Assembly: GCA_019359235.1 (NCBI GenBank)
Contig: JAHHHT010000002.1
Location: 372,001-436,000, forward strand
Length of the DNA stretch: 64,000 nt
Source: Oscillatoria princeps RMCB-10
GTDB lineage: Bacteria; Cyanobacteriota; Cyanobacteriia; Cyanobacteriales; Oscillatoriaceae
Direction of reading: 5' to 3'
A program made the position numbers and the translations under genes. Shown here piece by piece: positions 1 to 9,256 of this stretch. Under the pieces are notes generated by a model. The model searched no databases and was not told where the DNA came from. It worked only from the letters and a program-made list of their open reading frames with translations. Position 1 is the stretch's first letter. The number at the start of each line of letters is the position of its first letter.

Positions 1-639
1 TTTGCCGCTCTTATCATCCACTTCCTCCCTGGATATGACTGAGGAAGCTCCCAGCGATATCAGGTAGGAATTCTGGGATTGCTTTCCCGTTACGGCTACA
101 ACTGAATAACCTAATTTTGCTAGAAGAGAAACAGCGATACTGCCCACTCCACCCGTGGCACCCGTTACCAAAATATCTCCCTCTGCGGGAGTAATGCTGT
201 TTTGCTCTAGGGCTTCGGTACAGAGTCCTGCGGTAAAACCGGCAGTTCCTAAAATCATGCTTTCCCTGAGCGTTAGCCCCTGGGGAAGGGGCACCACCCA
301 CTCAGCAGGAACGCGAATGTATTCGGCAAATCCTCCCCAAGTGTTCATTCCCAAATCGAAGCCGGTGACAATCACCTCTTGATTTTCCTGAAACTGGGGT
401 GCCGCACTGGTGACAACGGTGCCGGCGGCATCGATTCCCGGCACATGGGGGAACTTTTTGGTAACTCCGGGGTTCCCCGTGGCTGAGAGCGCGTCTTTGT
501 AGTTCAAAGATGAGTAGTGAACCCGAATTAGAACGTCCCCAGCGGGGAGATCGTCCCAGGTTTTTTCGGCAATGCCGGTGTGAAACTGACCGCTCTCTGT
601 CTGGGTGACAAGGAAAGCTTTAAATGTCTCTTTTGTCAT
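1..639 (-). CDS. MDR-family NAD(P)H-dependent oxidoreductase (YhdH/AcuI-like), 3' end cut by window
   Basis: The reading frame runs without a stop from an ATG at 639 to the window edge, giving the first 213 residues of a medium-chain dehydrogenase/reductase. The GroES-like N-terminal half has the family segments HYSSLNYKDAL (about residues 41-51) and HVPGIDAAG (65-73). The dinucleotide-binding glycine motif GATGGVGSIA is at 160-169. YhdH/AcuI proteins reduce acrylyl-CoA-type or quinone-type substrates with NADPH and lack the structural zinc lobe of alcohol dehydrogenases; no zinc cysteine cluster is visible here. About 110-120 residues would be missing. Substrate is not deducible; the family call is firm, the reaction is inference. 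Confidence 0.85.
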   Translation of the reverse strand, partial: MTKETFKAFLVTQTESGQFHTGIAEKTWDDLPAGDVLIRVHYSSLNYKDALSATGNPGVTKKFPHVPGIDAAGTVVTSAAPQFQENQEVIVTGFDLGMNTWGGFAEYIRVPAEWVVPLPQGLTLRESMILGTAGFTAGLCTEALEQNSITPAEGDILVTGATGGVGSIAVSLLAKLGYSVVAVTGKQSQNSYLISLGASSVISREEVDDKSGK

Positions 640-862
640 AAAGGTATTCTAAAAAGACAGAATCCAATGGGGACAGGCGAGACGCCTGTCCTACGTCAAA
701 TGGAGGCTCTGACTTGAAAATGTTTGTAGTAGGGCTTTAGCCCTACCGGCACGTCCGCAGTGGAGCAAGTTTTCATTGGTGGCGGTGTGCGCAGTTCATC
801 GCGACTGCCTCCATTTTTTCGTTCGCAAAGACAATGGGGACAGGCGAGACGCCTGTCCTACG
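640..862. repeat. Intergenic mosaic of dispersed palindromic repeats
   Basis: No gene. Two copies of the palindrome GGACAGGCG-aga-CGCCTGTCC lie at 671-691 and 838-858, each followed by TACGTCA. A GTAGGGCTTTAGCCCTAC palindrome is near 729-746. Between them (about 763-817) is an inverted copy of a module that recurs near 7692-7739 and 58645-58710 and contains ACTGCGCACACCGCCACCAA when read on the other strand. Further GGACAGGCG palindromes occur at 28261-28281 and 36777-36797, with a variant at 38879-38898. These look like cyanobacterial intergenic repeat families. Confidence 0.8.
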
Positions 863-1945
863 TCATTTCCCCCTCCCCGCCTGCGGGGAGGGGGTTAGGG
901 GGTGGGGTTTGCCTCGTGCGTAACGCTCAGCCGCCTCTAGAAAAGCCGTGACATCTTCTTTCTTCGTATTGAAAGCAGTCACCATGCGCAGCAGAGTTGA
1001 GTCTTCTCCCTCCCAGCGGTAAAACCGGAACCCCTCGGCGAGAAGCCCTTCAATAACAGCTTCTGGCAGATGAATGAAGATTTCGTTGGCTTCAACCGGC
1101 TGGCAGAGTTTCGCTCCCGGAAGTTTGGCGAGTCCCGCTGCCATACCGGCTGCCATTTGATTGGCGTGACGGGCGTTCTTCAGCCACAGATCGTCCGCAA
1201 TGTAAGCTTCAAGCTGCGCCGACAGGAACCGCATTTTGGAAAATAAATGCCCGCTGCGCTTGCGCCGGTAGGGGAATGCCCCCACTAAGTCGCGGTTGAA
1301 AAATACAGCGGCTTCCGCCGCCATCGCGCCGTTTTTCGTCGCCCCAAAAGACAGCGCGTCAACACCGGCACGCCAAGTGATGTCTGCAGGAGCGCACCCC
1401 AAGCTGGCAACAGCATTGGCGAAGCGAGCACCGTCAACATGCAGCCTCAATCCGTGAGCGCGAGCAACTTCAGAAATTTGGCGGATTTCCTCAGCGCTGT
1501 AAACCGTGCCTGCTTCGGTAGCTTGAGTTAAACTCACAGCAGCCGGCTGAACGTGATGCACGACACCGGCTCCGGCTTTTTTCAGCGCCTGAGCCAAATC
1601 AGTTGCGTTAATTTTGCCGCGCTCCCCAGGAAGCGCCACCAACTTCGCCCCGCCGGTGTAAAATTCCGGCGCACCGCACTCATCGAGGTTGATATGCGAT
1701 TCGGCATGGCAGTATATCGCACCGAAAGGCGGTGTCATCACCGACAAACAGAGGGCGTTTGCTGCAGAGCCGGTTGCGACAGGAAAAACCGTCACCTCTG
1801 TCTCGAACAGTTCCGAGAATTTGGCTTCCAGTCGCTCGGTGCGCTGATCATTCCCGTAAGGCATGGCTGCGCCGGAATTCGCCGCAACCAGTGCTGCCAT
1901 GATTTCCGGCGCTGCGCCGGTGACATTATCGCTGCAAAAATTCAT
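863..1945 (-). CDS. Low-specificity L-threonine aldolase (beta-eliminating lyase family)
   Basis: PLP enzyme of fold type I that cleaves L-threonine or L-allo-threonine to glycine and acetaldehyde. Landmarks are the N-terminal SDNVTGAAPEIM, HVDGARFANA (aspartate under the PLP ring) and SFGATKNG, whose Lys204 should form the internal aldimine. I start at the ATG at 1945 (360 aa): the frame stays open to 2047, but the extra 34 residues are encoded by a GAAACCGGGTTTC repeat and overlap the next gene's end. The last dozen or so residues (PHPLTPSPQAGRGK) and the stop come from another dispersed repeat, the GC-rich element at 867-910, so the native C-terminus was probably replaced. It is followed on the same strand by the repeat-rich gap. 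Confidence 0.9.
   Translation of the reverse strand: MNFCSDNVTGAAPEIMAALVAANSGAAMPYGNDQRTERLEAKFSELFETEVTVFPVATGSAANALCLSVMTPPFGAIYCHAESHINLDECGAPEFYTGGAKLVALPGERGKINATDLAQALKKAGAGVVHHVQPAAVSLTQATEAGTVYSAEEIRQISEVARAHGLRLHVDGARFANAVASLGCAPADITWRAGVDALSFGATKNGAMAAEAAVFFNRDLVGAFPYRRKRSGHLFSKMRFLSAQLEAYIADDLWLKNARHANQMAAGMAAGLAKLPGAKLCQPVEANEIFIHLPEAVIEGLLAEGFRFYRWEGEDSTLLRMVTAFNTKKEDVTAFLEAAERYARGKPHPLTPSPQAGRGK
867..910. repeat. GC-rich dispersed repeat that forms the aldolase C-terminus
   Basis: A CCCTCCCCGCCTGCGGGGAG hairpin followed by a GGGTTAGGGGGTGGGG tail. Related copies are at 7845-7880, 12562-12642 and 58955-59000. Here it supplies the final codons and stop of the threonine aldolase. 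Confidence 0.8.
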
Positions 1946-1976
1946 TGCTAACTCTCGTTTAACTCTCGCTCCCCTT

Positions 1977-2012
1977 GAGAAACCGGGTTTCTTCAAGAAC
2001 CCCGGTTTCTTA
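1977..2012. repeat. GAAACCGGGTTTC-family palindromic repeat
   Basis: Two opposed GAAACCGGGTTTCT-type arms (the second degenerate, AACCCCGGTTTCT) form a hairpin between the aldolase and aminopeptidase genes. The same family occurs at 10211-10235, 12040-12073, 18143-18177, 18301-18334, 30353-30419, 35699-35770, 46234-46266 and 50713-50781. Confidence 0.85.
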
Positions 2013-2034
2013 AACCCCGTGCGTACCGGCATGC

Positions 2035-3921
2035 TTAAAAGCTGCAAGCTTCTTTCAACCAGTCCGCTTCTTCTGATTCTAGTGCGGGAGCCAGCTTTTC
2101 GACAATAGCAGCATTATAGCGCTCCAGCCACTGCCGGTGCCGGGATTCGAGCCGGTTTAAATCGATCAGCCGCTTGTCAAAGGGAATGTAGGTGAGGGAT
2201 TCAAACCCGTACCACGGCGTCGCACCGGCTGCCGGAGCAGCACCGTTTTCTGCGGATAAATCGATCACCACATAGAGGTTCTCAATGCGGATACCCCCCC
2301 ATCCGGGCTGGTAAAAACCCGGTTCAATGCTATTCACCATCCCCGGTTCCAGCGGCTCTTGCGCCCGCTTGTTAATCCCGTTTGGGCCTTCGTGGACATT
2401 CAAAAAAGCGCCCACGCCGTGCCCGGTTCCGTGACCGAAATCAAGTCCTTCCAGCCACATTCCCGCGCGAGTAATCCCATCTAAATGCACTCCCGAAGTG
2501 CCTTTGGGAAACCGCTGCATGGCGCAGTTGATATGAGCTTTCAACACCTCAGTATAGCGCAAAATTTGCTCGGCGGTTGGCTCTCCCACAACCATAGTTC
2601 TTGTGGCATCCGTCGTGCCTCCTAAATACTGCGCTCCGGAGTCCAGCAGCAGGAATTCCCCCGGTTTTAGCGCCTCATCCGGGCTGGGCGTGCCGTAGTG
2701 CACAATAGAACTGTTGGCACCGGCACCCGCAATCGTGTTAAAGCTCAACCCTTGAAATCCCGCTTCTTCTTGATAAAACCCCTCGACTGTTCTCGCCACG
2801 TCTAGCTCAGTCACGGTTTGCCCGCCCTTCAGCCGGTCGGTAACCCACTTCAAGGTGCGCACCTTAGCGCGACTTGCCTTCAGGTTTGCCCGCTGCATCT
2901 GCTCGACTTCCACCGCATTTTTCCGCGCCTTCATGCCCTCAATCGGATTCGCGGCTTCTACAATTTTAGCCTTCCCTTCCAGCAGCCGGTAAGTGCCGGT
3001 CGTCGAGTGTTTGGCATCGAGCAGCACCCGCAGCCCCTTCGACTGGGAAACCAGATAGCTCAGCGTTTCTTCGTACCGCTCGTAAGGCAGCAGGGTGACG
3101 TAGCTCTTTAGCTCTTCCTGAATGTCCCCGTCGATTCTTTCCAAATTGGTAAACAGGAAGACTTCCGTCTGCGTTATAATAGTGTAAGCGATAAAAACCG
3201 GATTGTAGGAGATATCCCACCCCCGCAGGTTAAACAGCCAAGCCACTTGGTCAAGTTTAGTGATGGGAAGGATATCGGTTTTAGCCTTTTGCATGGCTTC
3301 CCGAACCCGACCCACTTTCTGCTGTGCCGTTTCGCCGGTGAGCTCCGCCGGCACGCGGAAAACCTGCGAGTTCCCGCACGCCGGTACGGGATCGGACTCC
3401 GCCCGGTGACTTTGGCTGCGAACCCGATCCACTAAGTTTTCCGCCACCGGCACCAGTTCCACTCCCGCCGGTTCCAGCTGCTTTTTCAGCCGGCGGCACT
3501 CATCAACCGCAACCGTAAACGGATCGAATCCCAAGCGGAAAACGGTTTGGTTTTTCCCCGCCTCTTCTCCCAAAGTTTCCAAGGTTTCTGCCAATGTTTT
3601 TTCGCCTTCCCGCCCCACCTTGGACACCTGAATCAGCGACGGATCGACCTCCAGTTCCGCCTGCTCGTAGTAGCGGAAATCGACAAACAGCCAAGCCCCC
3701 TGAAGCCCCACCAGAAAATCTCCAGCCGAGCCGGTGAAGCCACTCGCCCAAGCTCGCCGCTGTTTGGCTTCCGGGAGATACTCATTCAAATGTTCGTCAG
3801 CAGAGGGAATCAAATAGCCATCCAGCTGCTGAGCCGCCATCAGAGAGCGCAACTCAGTCAACTTCCCCTGGATTAGCTCTCTATTGGTAGTCTGAGGCTT
3901 TACAAGGTCTAGCGATGCCAT
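2035..3921 (-). CDS. Xaa-Pro aminopeptidase (M24B, three-domain type)
   Basis: Releases an N-terminal residue preceding proline; a cytosolic di-metal peptidase. At 628 aa it matches the long three-domain APP1-like form: two creatinase-like N-terminal domains, then the pita-bread catalytic domain. All five metal ligands are visible: Asp427 and Asp438 (DSGAQYLGG...TTDATRT), His501 (GHGTGHGVGAFLNVHEGP), Glu533 (EPGFY) and Glu547 (RIENLYVV). I chose ATG 3921 (MASLDLVKPQ); the open frame reaches 3984 but the extra 21 residues do not look native. The gene ends about 90 bp before the aldolase start. Catalysis looks intact. Confidence 0.92.
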   Translation of the reverse strand: MASLDLVKPQTTNRELIQGKLTELRSLMAAQQLDGYLIPSADEHLNEYLPEAKQRRAWASGFTGSAGDFLVGLQGAWLFVDFRYYEQAELEVDPSLIQVSKVGREGEKTLAETLETLGEEAGKNQTVFRLGFDPFTVAVDECRRLKKQLEPAGVELVPVAENLVDRVRSQSHRAESDPVPACGNSQVFRVPAELTGETAQQKVGRVREAMQKAKTDILPITKLDQVAWLFNLRGWDISYNPVFIAYTIITQTEVFLFTNLERIDGDIQEELKSYVTLLPYERYEETLSYLVSQSKGLRVLLDAKHSTTGTYRLLEGKAKIVEAANPIEGMKARKNAVEVEQMQRANLKASRAKVRTLKWVTDRLKGGQTVTELDVARTVEGFYQEEAGFQGLSFNTIAGAGANSSIVHYGTPSPDEALKPGEFLLLDSGAQYLGGTTDATRTMVVGEPTAEQILRYTEVLKAHINCAMQRFPKGTSGVHLDGITRAGMWLEGLDFGHGTGHGVGAFLNVHEGPNGINKRAQEPLEPGMVNSIEPGFYQPGWGGIRIENLYVVIDLSAENGAAPAAGATPWYGFESLTYIPFDKRLIDLNRLESRHRQWLERYNAAIVEKLAPALESEEADWLKEACSF

Positions 3922-4265
3922 AAACGGGAACCGGTCGTGCGGATAGTGAGTAATTATGATTTGAGTTATAGCACTTTCGCTCAAAATTTACAACCCCCGC
4001 CCCCAACTCGTAGGACAGGCGTCTCGCGAGAAGCCGGGGCGGGGGTTCCGTGGGTCTTGTACCATTTGTCTTTAACGCCAAAACAGTAAGATCCCCCCCT
4101 ACCCCCCCCCTAAAAAAGGGGGGGGACTCTTAAGCCCCCCTTTTTAAGGGGGGTTGGGGGGATCTCATCTTCAAGAGAGCCGATAGTTTTTGCTCCTATC
4201 TGTTGGGCGTCTAAATTAAAATGGTATTAGGCGTCTATGGCGGTTTAAATCTACCCCCACTAACT
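3922..4265. other. Divergent intergenic region with a large poly-C/poly-G inverted repeat
   Basis: Separates the minus-strand aminopeptidase from plus-strand rarA, so it should hold both promoters, but I cannot pick convincing -35/-10 pairs. A variant of the GACAGGCG repeat is at about 4014-4031. Bases 4090-4164 form an imperfect inverted repeat whose outer ends are GATCCCCCC and GGGGGGATC and whose inner arms are C-tracts and G-tracts around TTAAAAA/TTTTTAA; a related element is at 43455-43490. It resembles a small non-autonomous mobile repeat. Confidence 0.7.
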
Positions 4266-6482
4266 ATGGATTTATTTGAGCACTACAACCTGAAACAAGC
4301 CGAAAAAGAAGCCCCGCTCGCAGCCCGCATGCGCCCCCGCACCCTCGATGAATTTGTCGGTCAAGACCACATCATGGGTGCGGGACGCTTGTTGCGCCGC
4401 GCCATTCAAGCCGACCAACTTTCCTCACTTATTTTCTCCGGTCCCCCGGGCACCGGCAAAACCACTCTCGCCCGCATCATCGCCAACACAACCCGCGCTC
4501 ACTTCATCGCCATTAATGCCGTCCTCTCCGGCGTGAAAGAGATTCGCGATGCCATCGAAACCGCCCAGGAGCGCCGCAAAAAACACAACCAGCGCACCAT
4601 TCTTTTTGTCGATGAAGTGCACCGCTTCAACAAATCCCAGCAAGACGCCCTGCTCCCCTGGGTGGAAAACGGTACAGTCACCCTGATCGGAGCCACAACA
4701 GAAAACCCTTACTTTGAAGTCAATAAAGCCCTCGTCAGCCGGTCGCGCATCTTCCAGCTCAAGCAACTGAATGAAGCGGATTTGTACCGGGTTGCGGAGC
4801 AAACTCTCGCTGACCCAGAACGGGGGTATGGCAAGCTGAAAGTGCGGGTTGATTCTGAGGCTCTCGCTCATCTGGTTAATGTTGCCGGTGGCGACGCTCG
4901 CTCCCTGCTCAACGCCCTAGAATTGGCAGTAGAAACAACCCCGCCCGACGCCACCGGCACCACTCACGTCACCCTAGCAGTCGCCGAAGAATCCATTCAG
5001 CAACGCGCTGTTTTGTACGACAAAGAAGGCGACGCCCACTTTGACACCATCAGCGCTTTCATCAAAAGTTTGCGAGGCTCCGATCCAGACGCCGCTTTGT
5101 ACTGGCTGGCAAAAATGGTCTATGCCGGTGAAGATCCGCGCTTTATCTTGCGCCGGATGTTAATTCTCGCCAGTGAGGATGTCGGGCTGGCTGATCCCAA
5201 TGCAGTGGCGGTGATTAATGCCTGCGCTCAGGCATTTGACCGTGTGGGCATGCCAGAAGGGCGCTATCATTTAGCGCAAGCCGCGCTTTATCTCGCAACC
5301 GCACCCAAATCCAACAGCGTCATGGGCTTTTTTGACGCTTTGGCGACTGTTGAGAAAGAGGGAGAAGCGGAAGTTCCCACTCACTTAAAAGATGCCAATC
5401 GCGATAAAAAAGGATTTGGGCACGGAGCCGGCTATCTCTACCCGCACGCTTACCGCGATCACTGGATCGCTCAGCAATATCTGCCGGCAAGCTTGCAAGG
5501 ACAGGTATTTTACCAGCCATCCACTCAAGGGTTTGAAGGCGAAATTGCCGCGCAAGTCGCTCGCCGGCGCGAAGCGCAACTCGCTGCTTTGGTAGAAGGT
5601 GCCGGTGTCGCACCGGCAGAGGTGCTGACTCACAGTCCCGCCGTCCCAACAATTGACCGCTGGTTGCAGCGCACCCTTTCACAAGTCGGCGAACAATTAG
5701 CAACTGTGCGCGAGCGCATATTCGCACTCGCTGAACCCCAGCGCCACCATCTCATATTAGACCTCAACGCCGCCAGCGGTTTGCTCACATGGGAAGCCGT
5801 TCGCCGCGCACCCGAAGGCGGAATTTATGCCGCAGCTCGCACATCAAATGATGCCAGCGCCTTGCTCGAACAAGCGGCGGCGCTTCCAGAATTAATCCGT
5901 CCTGCGGTGCTGAAAGCCAGCTTAACTGAGCTGCCTAATATATTAGCAGAACAGGCAACCGGCGTGCGATTTGACCGCATAATCGGGCGCAACGCAATGC
6001 TGCAAGAACCTGATAAAATAGAGAGTGTGCGTCAGGTTGCTAAATTCTTACAGCCAGATGGAATTATTGTCCTGGCGGAGGCGGTTACCCGTCACACGCA
6101 GCGCCTCTATCGCTTGCTCGATTCTCACTGGCTGGATGCCGGTTTGTACCAGCGCCTAGCTGTTGCGGAAGAAGCTATCTACGCCAGCGAGTCAGATCCG
6201 CTGGTGAACTGGGATGCGGGCGACTTGCGGACTGCTTTCGAGACTGCCGGTTTGGCTGTTGAAATTGAGGTTTCGCGCTCAACCGCACACACGCACATCA
6301 CCCCGGCTTTGCTGGAGCGCTGGTTTGCGAGTGCCGGCACGCGCCCGACTTACGCAGCGCATCTTTCTCGCAGCCTCTCAGAAGCTGAAATCGTCACTGT
6401 AAAAGACATCTTCAGCCGGCACTTGCGCAATCAAACTGTCATTTGGGAGAGTTCGATTGCCTTTGTGCGGGCGCATCGCTGA
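4266..6482 (+). CDS. rarA: RarA/MgsA-type AAA+ ATPase fused to a methyltransferase-like C-terminal domain
   Basis: Replication-associated recombination protein A acts at stalled forks and single-strand gaps. The N-terminal ~430 residues are a complete RarA: Walker [10 protein letters not shown] (59-67), Walker B with [20 protein letters not shown] (Asp116), sensor segment IGATTENP, arginine finger region SRSRIFQL, then the C-terminal oligomerisation domain. About 300 extra residues follow; they contain [19 protein letters not shown] (LDLNAASG at about 499-506), resembling motif I of Rossmann-fold SAM methyltransferases. Bacterial RarA is usually about 430-450 aa, so 738 aa is a fusion; similar fusions are known in cyanobacteria. 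I use ATG 4266 (MDLFEHYN), which matches RarA N-termini, rather than 4221. Whether the extra domain binds SAM is unknown. Confidence 0.9.
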   Translation: MDLFEHYNLKQAEKEAPLAARMRPRTLDEFVGQDHIMGAGRLLRRAIQADQLSSLIFSGPPGTGKTTLARIIANTTRAHFIAINAVLSGVKEIRDAIETAQERRKKHNQRTILFVDEVHRFNKSQQDALLPWVENGTVTLIGATTENPYFEVNKALVSRSRIFQLKQLNEADLYRVAEQTLADPERGYGKLKVRVDSEALAHLVNVAGGDARSLLNALELAVETTPPDATGTTHVTLAVAEESIQQRAVLYDKEGDAHFDTISAFIKSLRGSDPDAALYWLAKMVYAGEDPRFILRRMLILASEDVGLADPNAVAVINACAQAFDRVGMPEGRYHLAQAALYLATAPKSNSVMGFFDALATVEKEGEAEVPTHLKDANRDKKGFGHGAGYLYPHAYRDHWIAQQYLPASLQGQVFYQPSTQGFEGEIAAQVARRREAQLAALVEGAGVAPAEVLTHSPAVPTIDRWLQRTLSQVGEQLATVRERIFALAEPQRHHLILDLNAASGLLTWEAVRRAPEGGIYAAARTSNDASALLEQAAALPELIRPAVLKASLTELPNILAEQATGVRFDRIIGRNAMLQEPDKIESVRQVAKFLQPDGIIVLAEAVTRHTQRLYRLLDSHWLDAGLYQRLAVAEEAIYASESDPLVNWDAGDLRTAFETAGLAVEIEVSRSTAHTHITPALLERWFASAGTRPTYAAHLSRSLSEAEIVTVKDIFSRHLRNQTVIWESSIAFVRAHR

Positions 6483-6854
6483 CTGTTCGGTTGGGTTAGC
6501 TCTCGGGGTGGGTTGCGCCCGGCGCAACCCACCCTACTGTCTCCATCGTCCGAGCTCTGAGCTCCACCGTCCGAGCTCTGAGCTCCACCGTTCGAGCTCT
6601 GAGCTCCACCGTTCGAGCTCTGAGCTCCATCGTCCGAGCTCTGAGCTCCATCGTTCGAGCTCTGAGCTCCATCGTCCGAGCTCTGAGCTCCATCGTCCGA
6701 GCTCTGAGCTCCATCGTCCGAGCTCAGAGCTCCATCGTTCGAGCTCTGAGCTCCATTGTTCGAGCTCTGAGGTCCACCGTTCGAGCTTGCAGGGGGCGTT
6801 CCGCCCAACCGAACGCACCCCACGGAGTTTCCTTCAACAGAAAACCGCAAAACC
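6483..6854. repeat. 21-bp tandem repeat array built on paired GAGCTC palindromes
   Basis: Eleven full 21-bp units and one partial unit run from 6541 to 6788. Each unit contains GAGCTCTGAGCTC (two GAGCTC palindromes one base apart) plus an 8-bp variable part, CCACCGTC, CCATCGTC or a TTC-ending variant. Most differences are single C/T changes in that part; one unit has CAGAG and the last starts GTCC. Because 21 is a multiple of three and stops are absent, several frames on both strands stay open, but none looks like protein. The array sits between an inverted repeat (GGGTGGGTTGCGCC / GGCGCAACCCACCC, 6507-6534) and a related GGGGGCGTTCCGCCC...GAACGCACCCC element just before the TspO-like gene. 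Confidence 0.9.
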
Positions 6855-7646
6855 GTGAAACAGTCCTCTCAACTTCTCAACTCCGACACTCTCCGGTCAT
6901 TCGCCAATCTGATGGCGATTCTGGCTGCCTTTGGTGTGAATGTTTTAGCAAACATCGCGCCTATTAACGGGCTTTCGATTGGTGCGATTTCCAACCAATT
7001 TTTCAGCGAAGTCCTGATAATTCCAGCCAACTATACCTTTGCCATTTGGGGGCTGATTTATTTGGGGTTGATTGCCTTTGGGATATATCAGGTACTGCCG
7101 GCGCAGCGGCAAAATCCCCTGCTGCGGCGCACCGGCTACCTTTTAGTAGTGGCCAGCCTGTCGCAGATTGTCTGGGTGTTGCTCTTCCAGTACCGGCTGT
7201 TCCCACTCTCCGTAGTGGCGATGCTGGGGATTTTGCTCCCGCTGATCGCACTTTACCTGCGGCTGGGAATTGCCCCGCAGCGAGTCTCCCGCGCTGAGAA
7301 GTGGTTTGTGCGCGTTCCCTTGAGCATTTATTTAGCCTGGATTTGTGTGGCAACGATTGTGAATGTGGCGATAGCGCTCTACAGTTTGGGTTGGAACGGT
7401 TGGGGTGCCGGCGCTCCAATTTGGACGGTGCTGGTGATGGCCGTGGGGGCAGCCATTGCGGCGAACATTGCCCTTGGGCGAGCCGATATTGCCTACGCGC
7501 TAGTAACGGTATGGGCTTATGTTGGCATCGCTGTGCGGCAGGCATCTCAACCCTTAATTTTGGGTGCGGCTTTGAGTCTGGCGCTGGCGGTTCTTTTGGC
7601 GCTGTTCAGGGGCTTATCCGTTCGGAGACAGCTCTCTTCAAACTGA
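6855..7646 (+). CDS. TspO/MBR-related integral membrane protein
   Basis: A hydrophobic 263-residue protein with five core TspO-like transmembrane segments and probably additional C-terminal ones. Diagnostic parts are ANIAPINGLSIGAISNQF (the loop after TM1), IIPANYTFAIWGLIYLGLI (TM2 with the conserved PANYxFxIWGxIY pattern) and WNGWGAGAP later. TspO proteins bind porphyrins or other tetrapyrroles and affect stress responses; this longer form belongs to the broader tryptophan-rich sensory/TspO-MBR superfamily, so ligand assignment is inference. The start appears to be a GTG at 6855; an ATG at 6909 would remove the residues before TM1. No strong ribosome site is seen. The promoter must lie within or beyond the adjacent repeat array. 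Confidence 0.75.
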   Translation: MKQSSQLLNSDTLRSFANLMAILAAFGVNVLANIAPINGLSIGAISNQFFSEVLIIPANYTFAIWGLIYLGLIAFGIYQVLPAQRQNPLLRRTGYLLVVASLSQIVWVLLFQYRLFPLSVVAMLGILLPLIALYLRLGIAPQRVSRAEKWFVRVPLSIYLAWICVATIVNVAIALYSLGWNGWGAGAPIWTVLVMAVGAAIAANIALGRADIAYALVTVWAYVGIAVRQASQPLILGAALSLALAVLLALFRGLSVRRQLSSN

Positions 7647-7912
7647 TTGTAAGTTAGGCTGTTAGGCTAATAATGCTGCTTGTTCAAGAAACGAGGCAGT
7701 CGCTTCGGAACTGCGCACACCGTCACCGATGAAAATTATCCGCCCCTACGAGGCCCGCCGATTGGGCTAAAGCCCAACTACAAACATTTTCAAGGGGTAG
7801 GGTGCGTTCCCTCTTAGGGAACGCACCCTACTACTGCAGTCTTACTCCCCCTCCCCGCGTGCGGGGCTGGGGTTGGGGTGCCGGGTTCATCCGGCGCTTG
7901 GGTGCGACGCCG
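7647..7912. repeat. Repeat-rich intergenic region
   Basis: Contains several dispersed modules in a row: GCTGTTAGGCTAATAATGCTGC (from about 7660; shortened relative of a repeat at 30304, 38853, 58608 and 63290), GAGGCAGTCGC...AACTGCGCACACCG (7692-7739), TTGGGCTAAAGCCCAA (about 7766), an inverted repeat GTAGGGTGCGTTCCC/GGGAACGCACCCTAC (7797-7831), and a CCCCTCCCCGCGTGCGGGG element (7845-7880). The last hairpins lie just downstream of the nucleotidyltransferase stop and could end transcription from either side. Confidence 0.75.
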
Positions 7913-9085
7913 CTAATTCCCCTCAGTGCCGAGAAGTTCGGCGATCGCTTGCCGTTCCGCCGGCGGCTGGGACGGCATGGTTTTGCGCACGTCAGTAATC
8001 AGCCAGTCCAGCGCCGCCGCCTGCAGGTCAATATTTTCGCCCGTTTTGTCAATGCAGTAGCGACCGAAAACTAGCTTGTCTACCAGTCGCGCCCCCTGTC
8101 CCAAGCGGGAGTATTCAAAAATCACGCTGTTCTCGACAGTCGCCCCACTGCAGATGCAGCAGTTGGGGCCGATATAGGTCGGGCCTACAATCTTCGCCCC
8201 ATCTTCAATGCGGGTCATGCCACCGATATAAACCGGCCCAGAGATGTGCACTTTGTCCCAGTTCACGGCAACATTGATGCCGGTGTAGATGCCGGGAGCC
8301 ACTTCTTTGCCGGGAATCGCCACAGTTTTGATTTTCCCCAGCAGCACGTCTTGCACCGCCCGCCAGTAGTCGGGGACTTTGCCAATATCCACCCACTGGA
8401 AGTCCATCGCAATGCCGTAGAACGGAGCCCCGATTTCCACCAGATGGGGGAACAGCTGGCTGCCGATGTCGTAAACCTGGCCAGAGGGTACATAGTCCAG
8501 CACTTCTGGCTCAAAGATGTAAATGCCGGTGTTGATGTTGGTGCTGAGGGCTTCTGTAACTGAGGGCTTTTCTTGGAAGGCGACGATCTTGTCTGTTGCG
8601 TCTGTCACCACCACCCCGTAGCTGGAGACTTCCTCTCGCGGGACGGATTTCATCACCACCGTCGCAATCGAGCCTTTCTGTCTGTGCCACTTGACGGCTG
8701 CTGTTAAGTCCAGGTCTATCAGCGCGTCCCCGCACATCACCACAAACGTGTCGTCAAAGAACGGGTTGAAGTCCTGGATGCGCCGCATCCCGCCGGCAGA
8801 CCCTACCGCCTCCCCTACCAGTTCGCCCTCCACAATCCGACCTTCAAAGGAATAGGCAATCTGCACTCCAAACCGCTGACCGTCGCGGAAATAGTTTTCT
8901 ATTTCATTGGCTAGGTGACTGACATTGACCATAATTTGGTCAAACCCGTGCGAGCGCAACAACTCAACTAAAAATTCCATCACTGGCTTTTGCAGGATGG
9001 GAATCATTGGCTTGGGAATCGTGTGGGTAATCGGACGGACGCGGGTTCCCTTTCCAGCCGCCAGAATCATGGCTTTCATCGACAT
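7913..9085 (-). CDS. Sugar-phosphate nucleotidyltransferase with C-terminal left-handed beta-helix (mannose-1-phosphate guanylyltransferase-like)
   Basis: Transfers a nucleotide to a hexose-1-phosphate to make an NDP-sugar for polysaccharide or glycoprotein synthesis. The N-terminal Rossmann-like domain has the signature KAMILAAGKGTRVRP with KPMIPILQKP (residues 3-34), the metal-binding CGDALIDLDL, and EKPSV. From about residue 255 hexapeptide-like turns (VHISGPVYIGGMTRIEDGAK, IVGPTYIGPNCCICSGATVE) predict a left-handed beta-helix. The 390-residue length fits cyanobacterial NDP-sugar synthases annotated as mannose-1-phosphate guanylyltransferases; the sugar and the nucleotide cannot be fixed from sequence. 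A ribosome site (AAGGTG) lies 8 bases before ATG 9085; ATG 9079 is an alternative. Confidence 0.85.
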   Translation of the reverse strand: MSMKAMILAAGKGTRVRPITHTIPKPMIPILQKPVMEFLVELLRSHGFDQIMVNVSHLANEIENYFRDGQRFGVQIAYSFEGRIVEGELVGEAVGSAGGMRRIQDFNPFFDDTFVVMCGDALIDLDLTAAVKWHRQKGSIATVVMKSVPREEVSSYGVVVTDATDKIVAFQEKPSVTEALSTNINTGIYIFEPEVLDYVPSGQVYDIGSQLFPHLVEIGAPFYGIAMDFQWVDIGKVPDYWRAVQDVLLGKIKTVAIPGKEVAPGIYTGINVAVNWDKVHISGPVYIGGMTRIEDGAKIVGPTYIGPNCCICSGATVENSVIFEYSRLGQGARLVDKLVFGRYCIDKTGENIDLQAAALDWLITDVRKTMPSQPPAERQAIAELLGTEGN

Positions 9086-9256
9086 TTATTTTTCACCTTA
9101 GGCGAATCTATTCTAGTGAATCGAGCGTTAACAGTTATAGCGATTTTAACTCTCCGCCGGCTGCAACCTGTGTCTGGGAATGTGCTATCATATTAAGCGC
9201 TAGCAATTAGGTTCGTGGGATTGAAATATTTCCTCAATTGCCGCAAATCCAGCAGC

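Noticed and set aside
6431-6858. Overlapping open frames of 70-140 codons on both strands
   Set aside because: They are a by-product of the 21-bp repeat, whose length is a multiple of three and which lacks stops; the translations are pure repeats.
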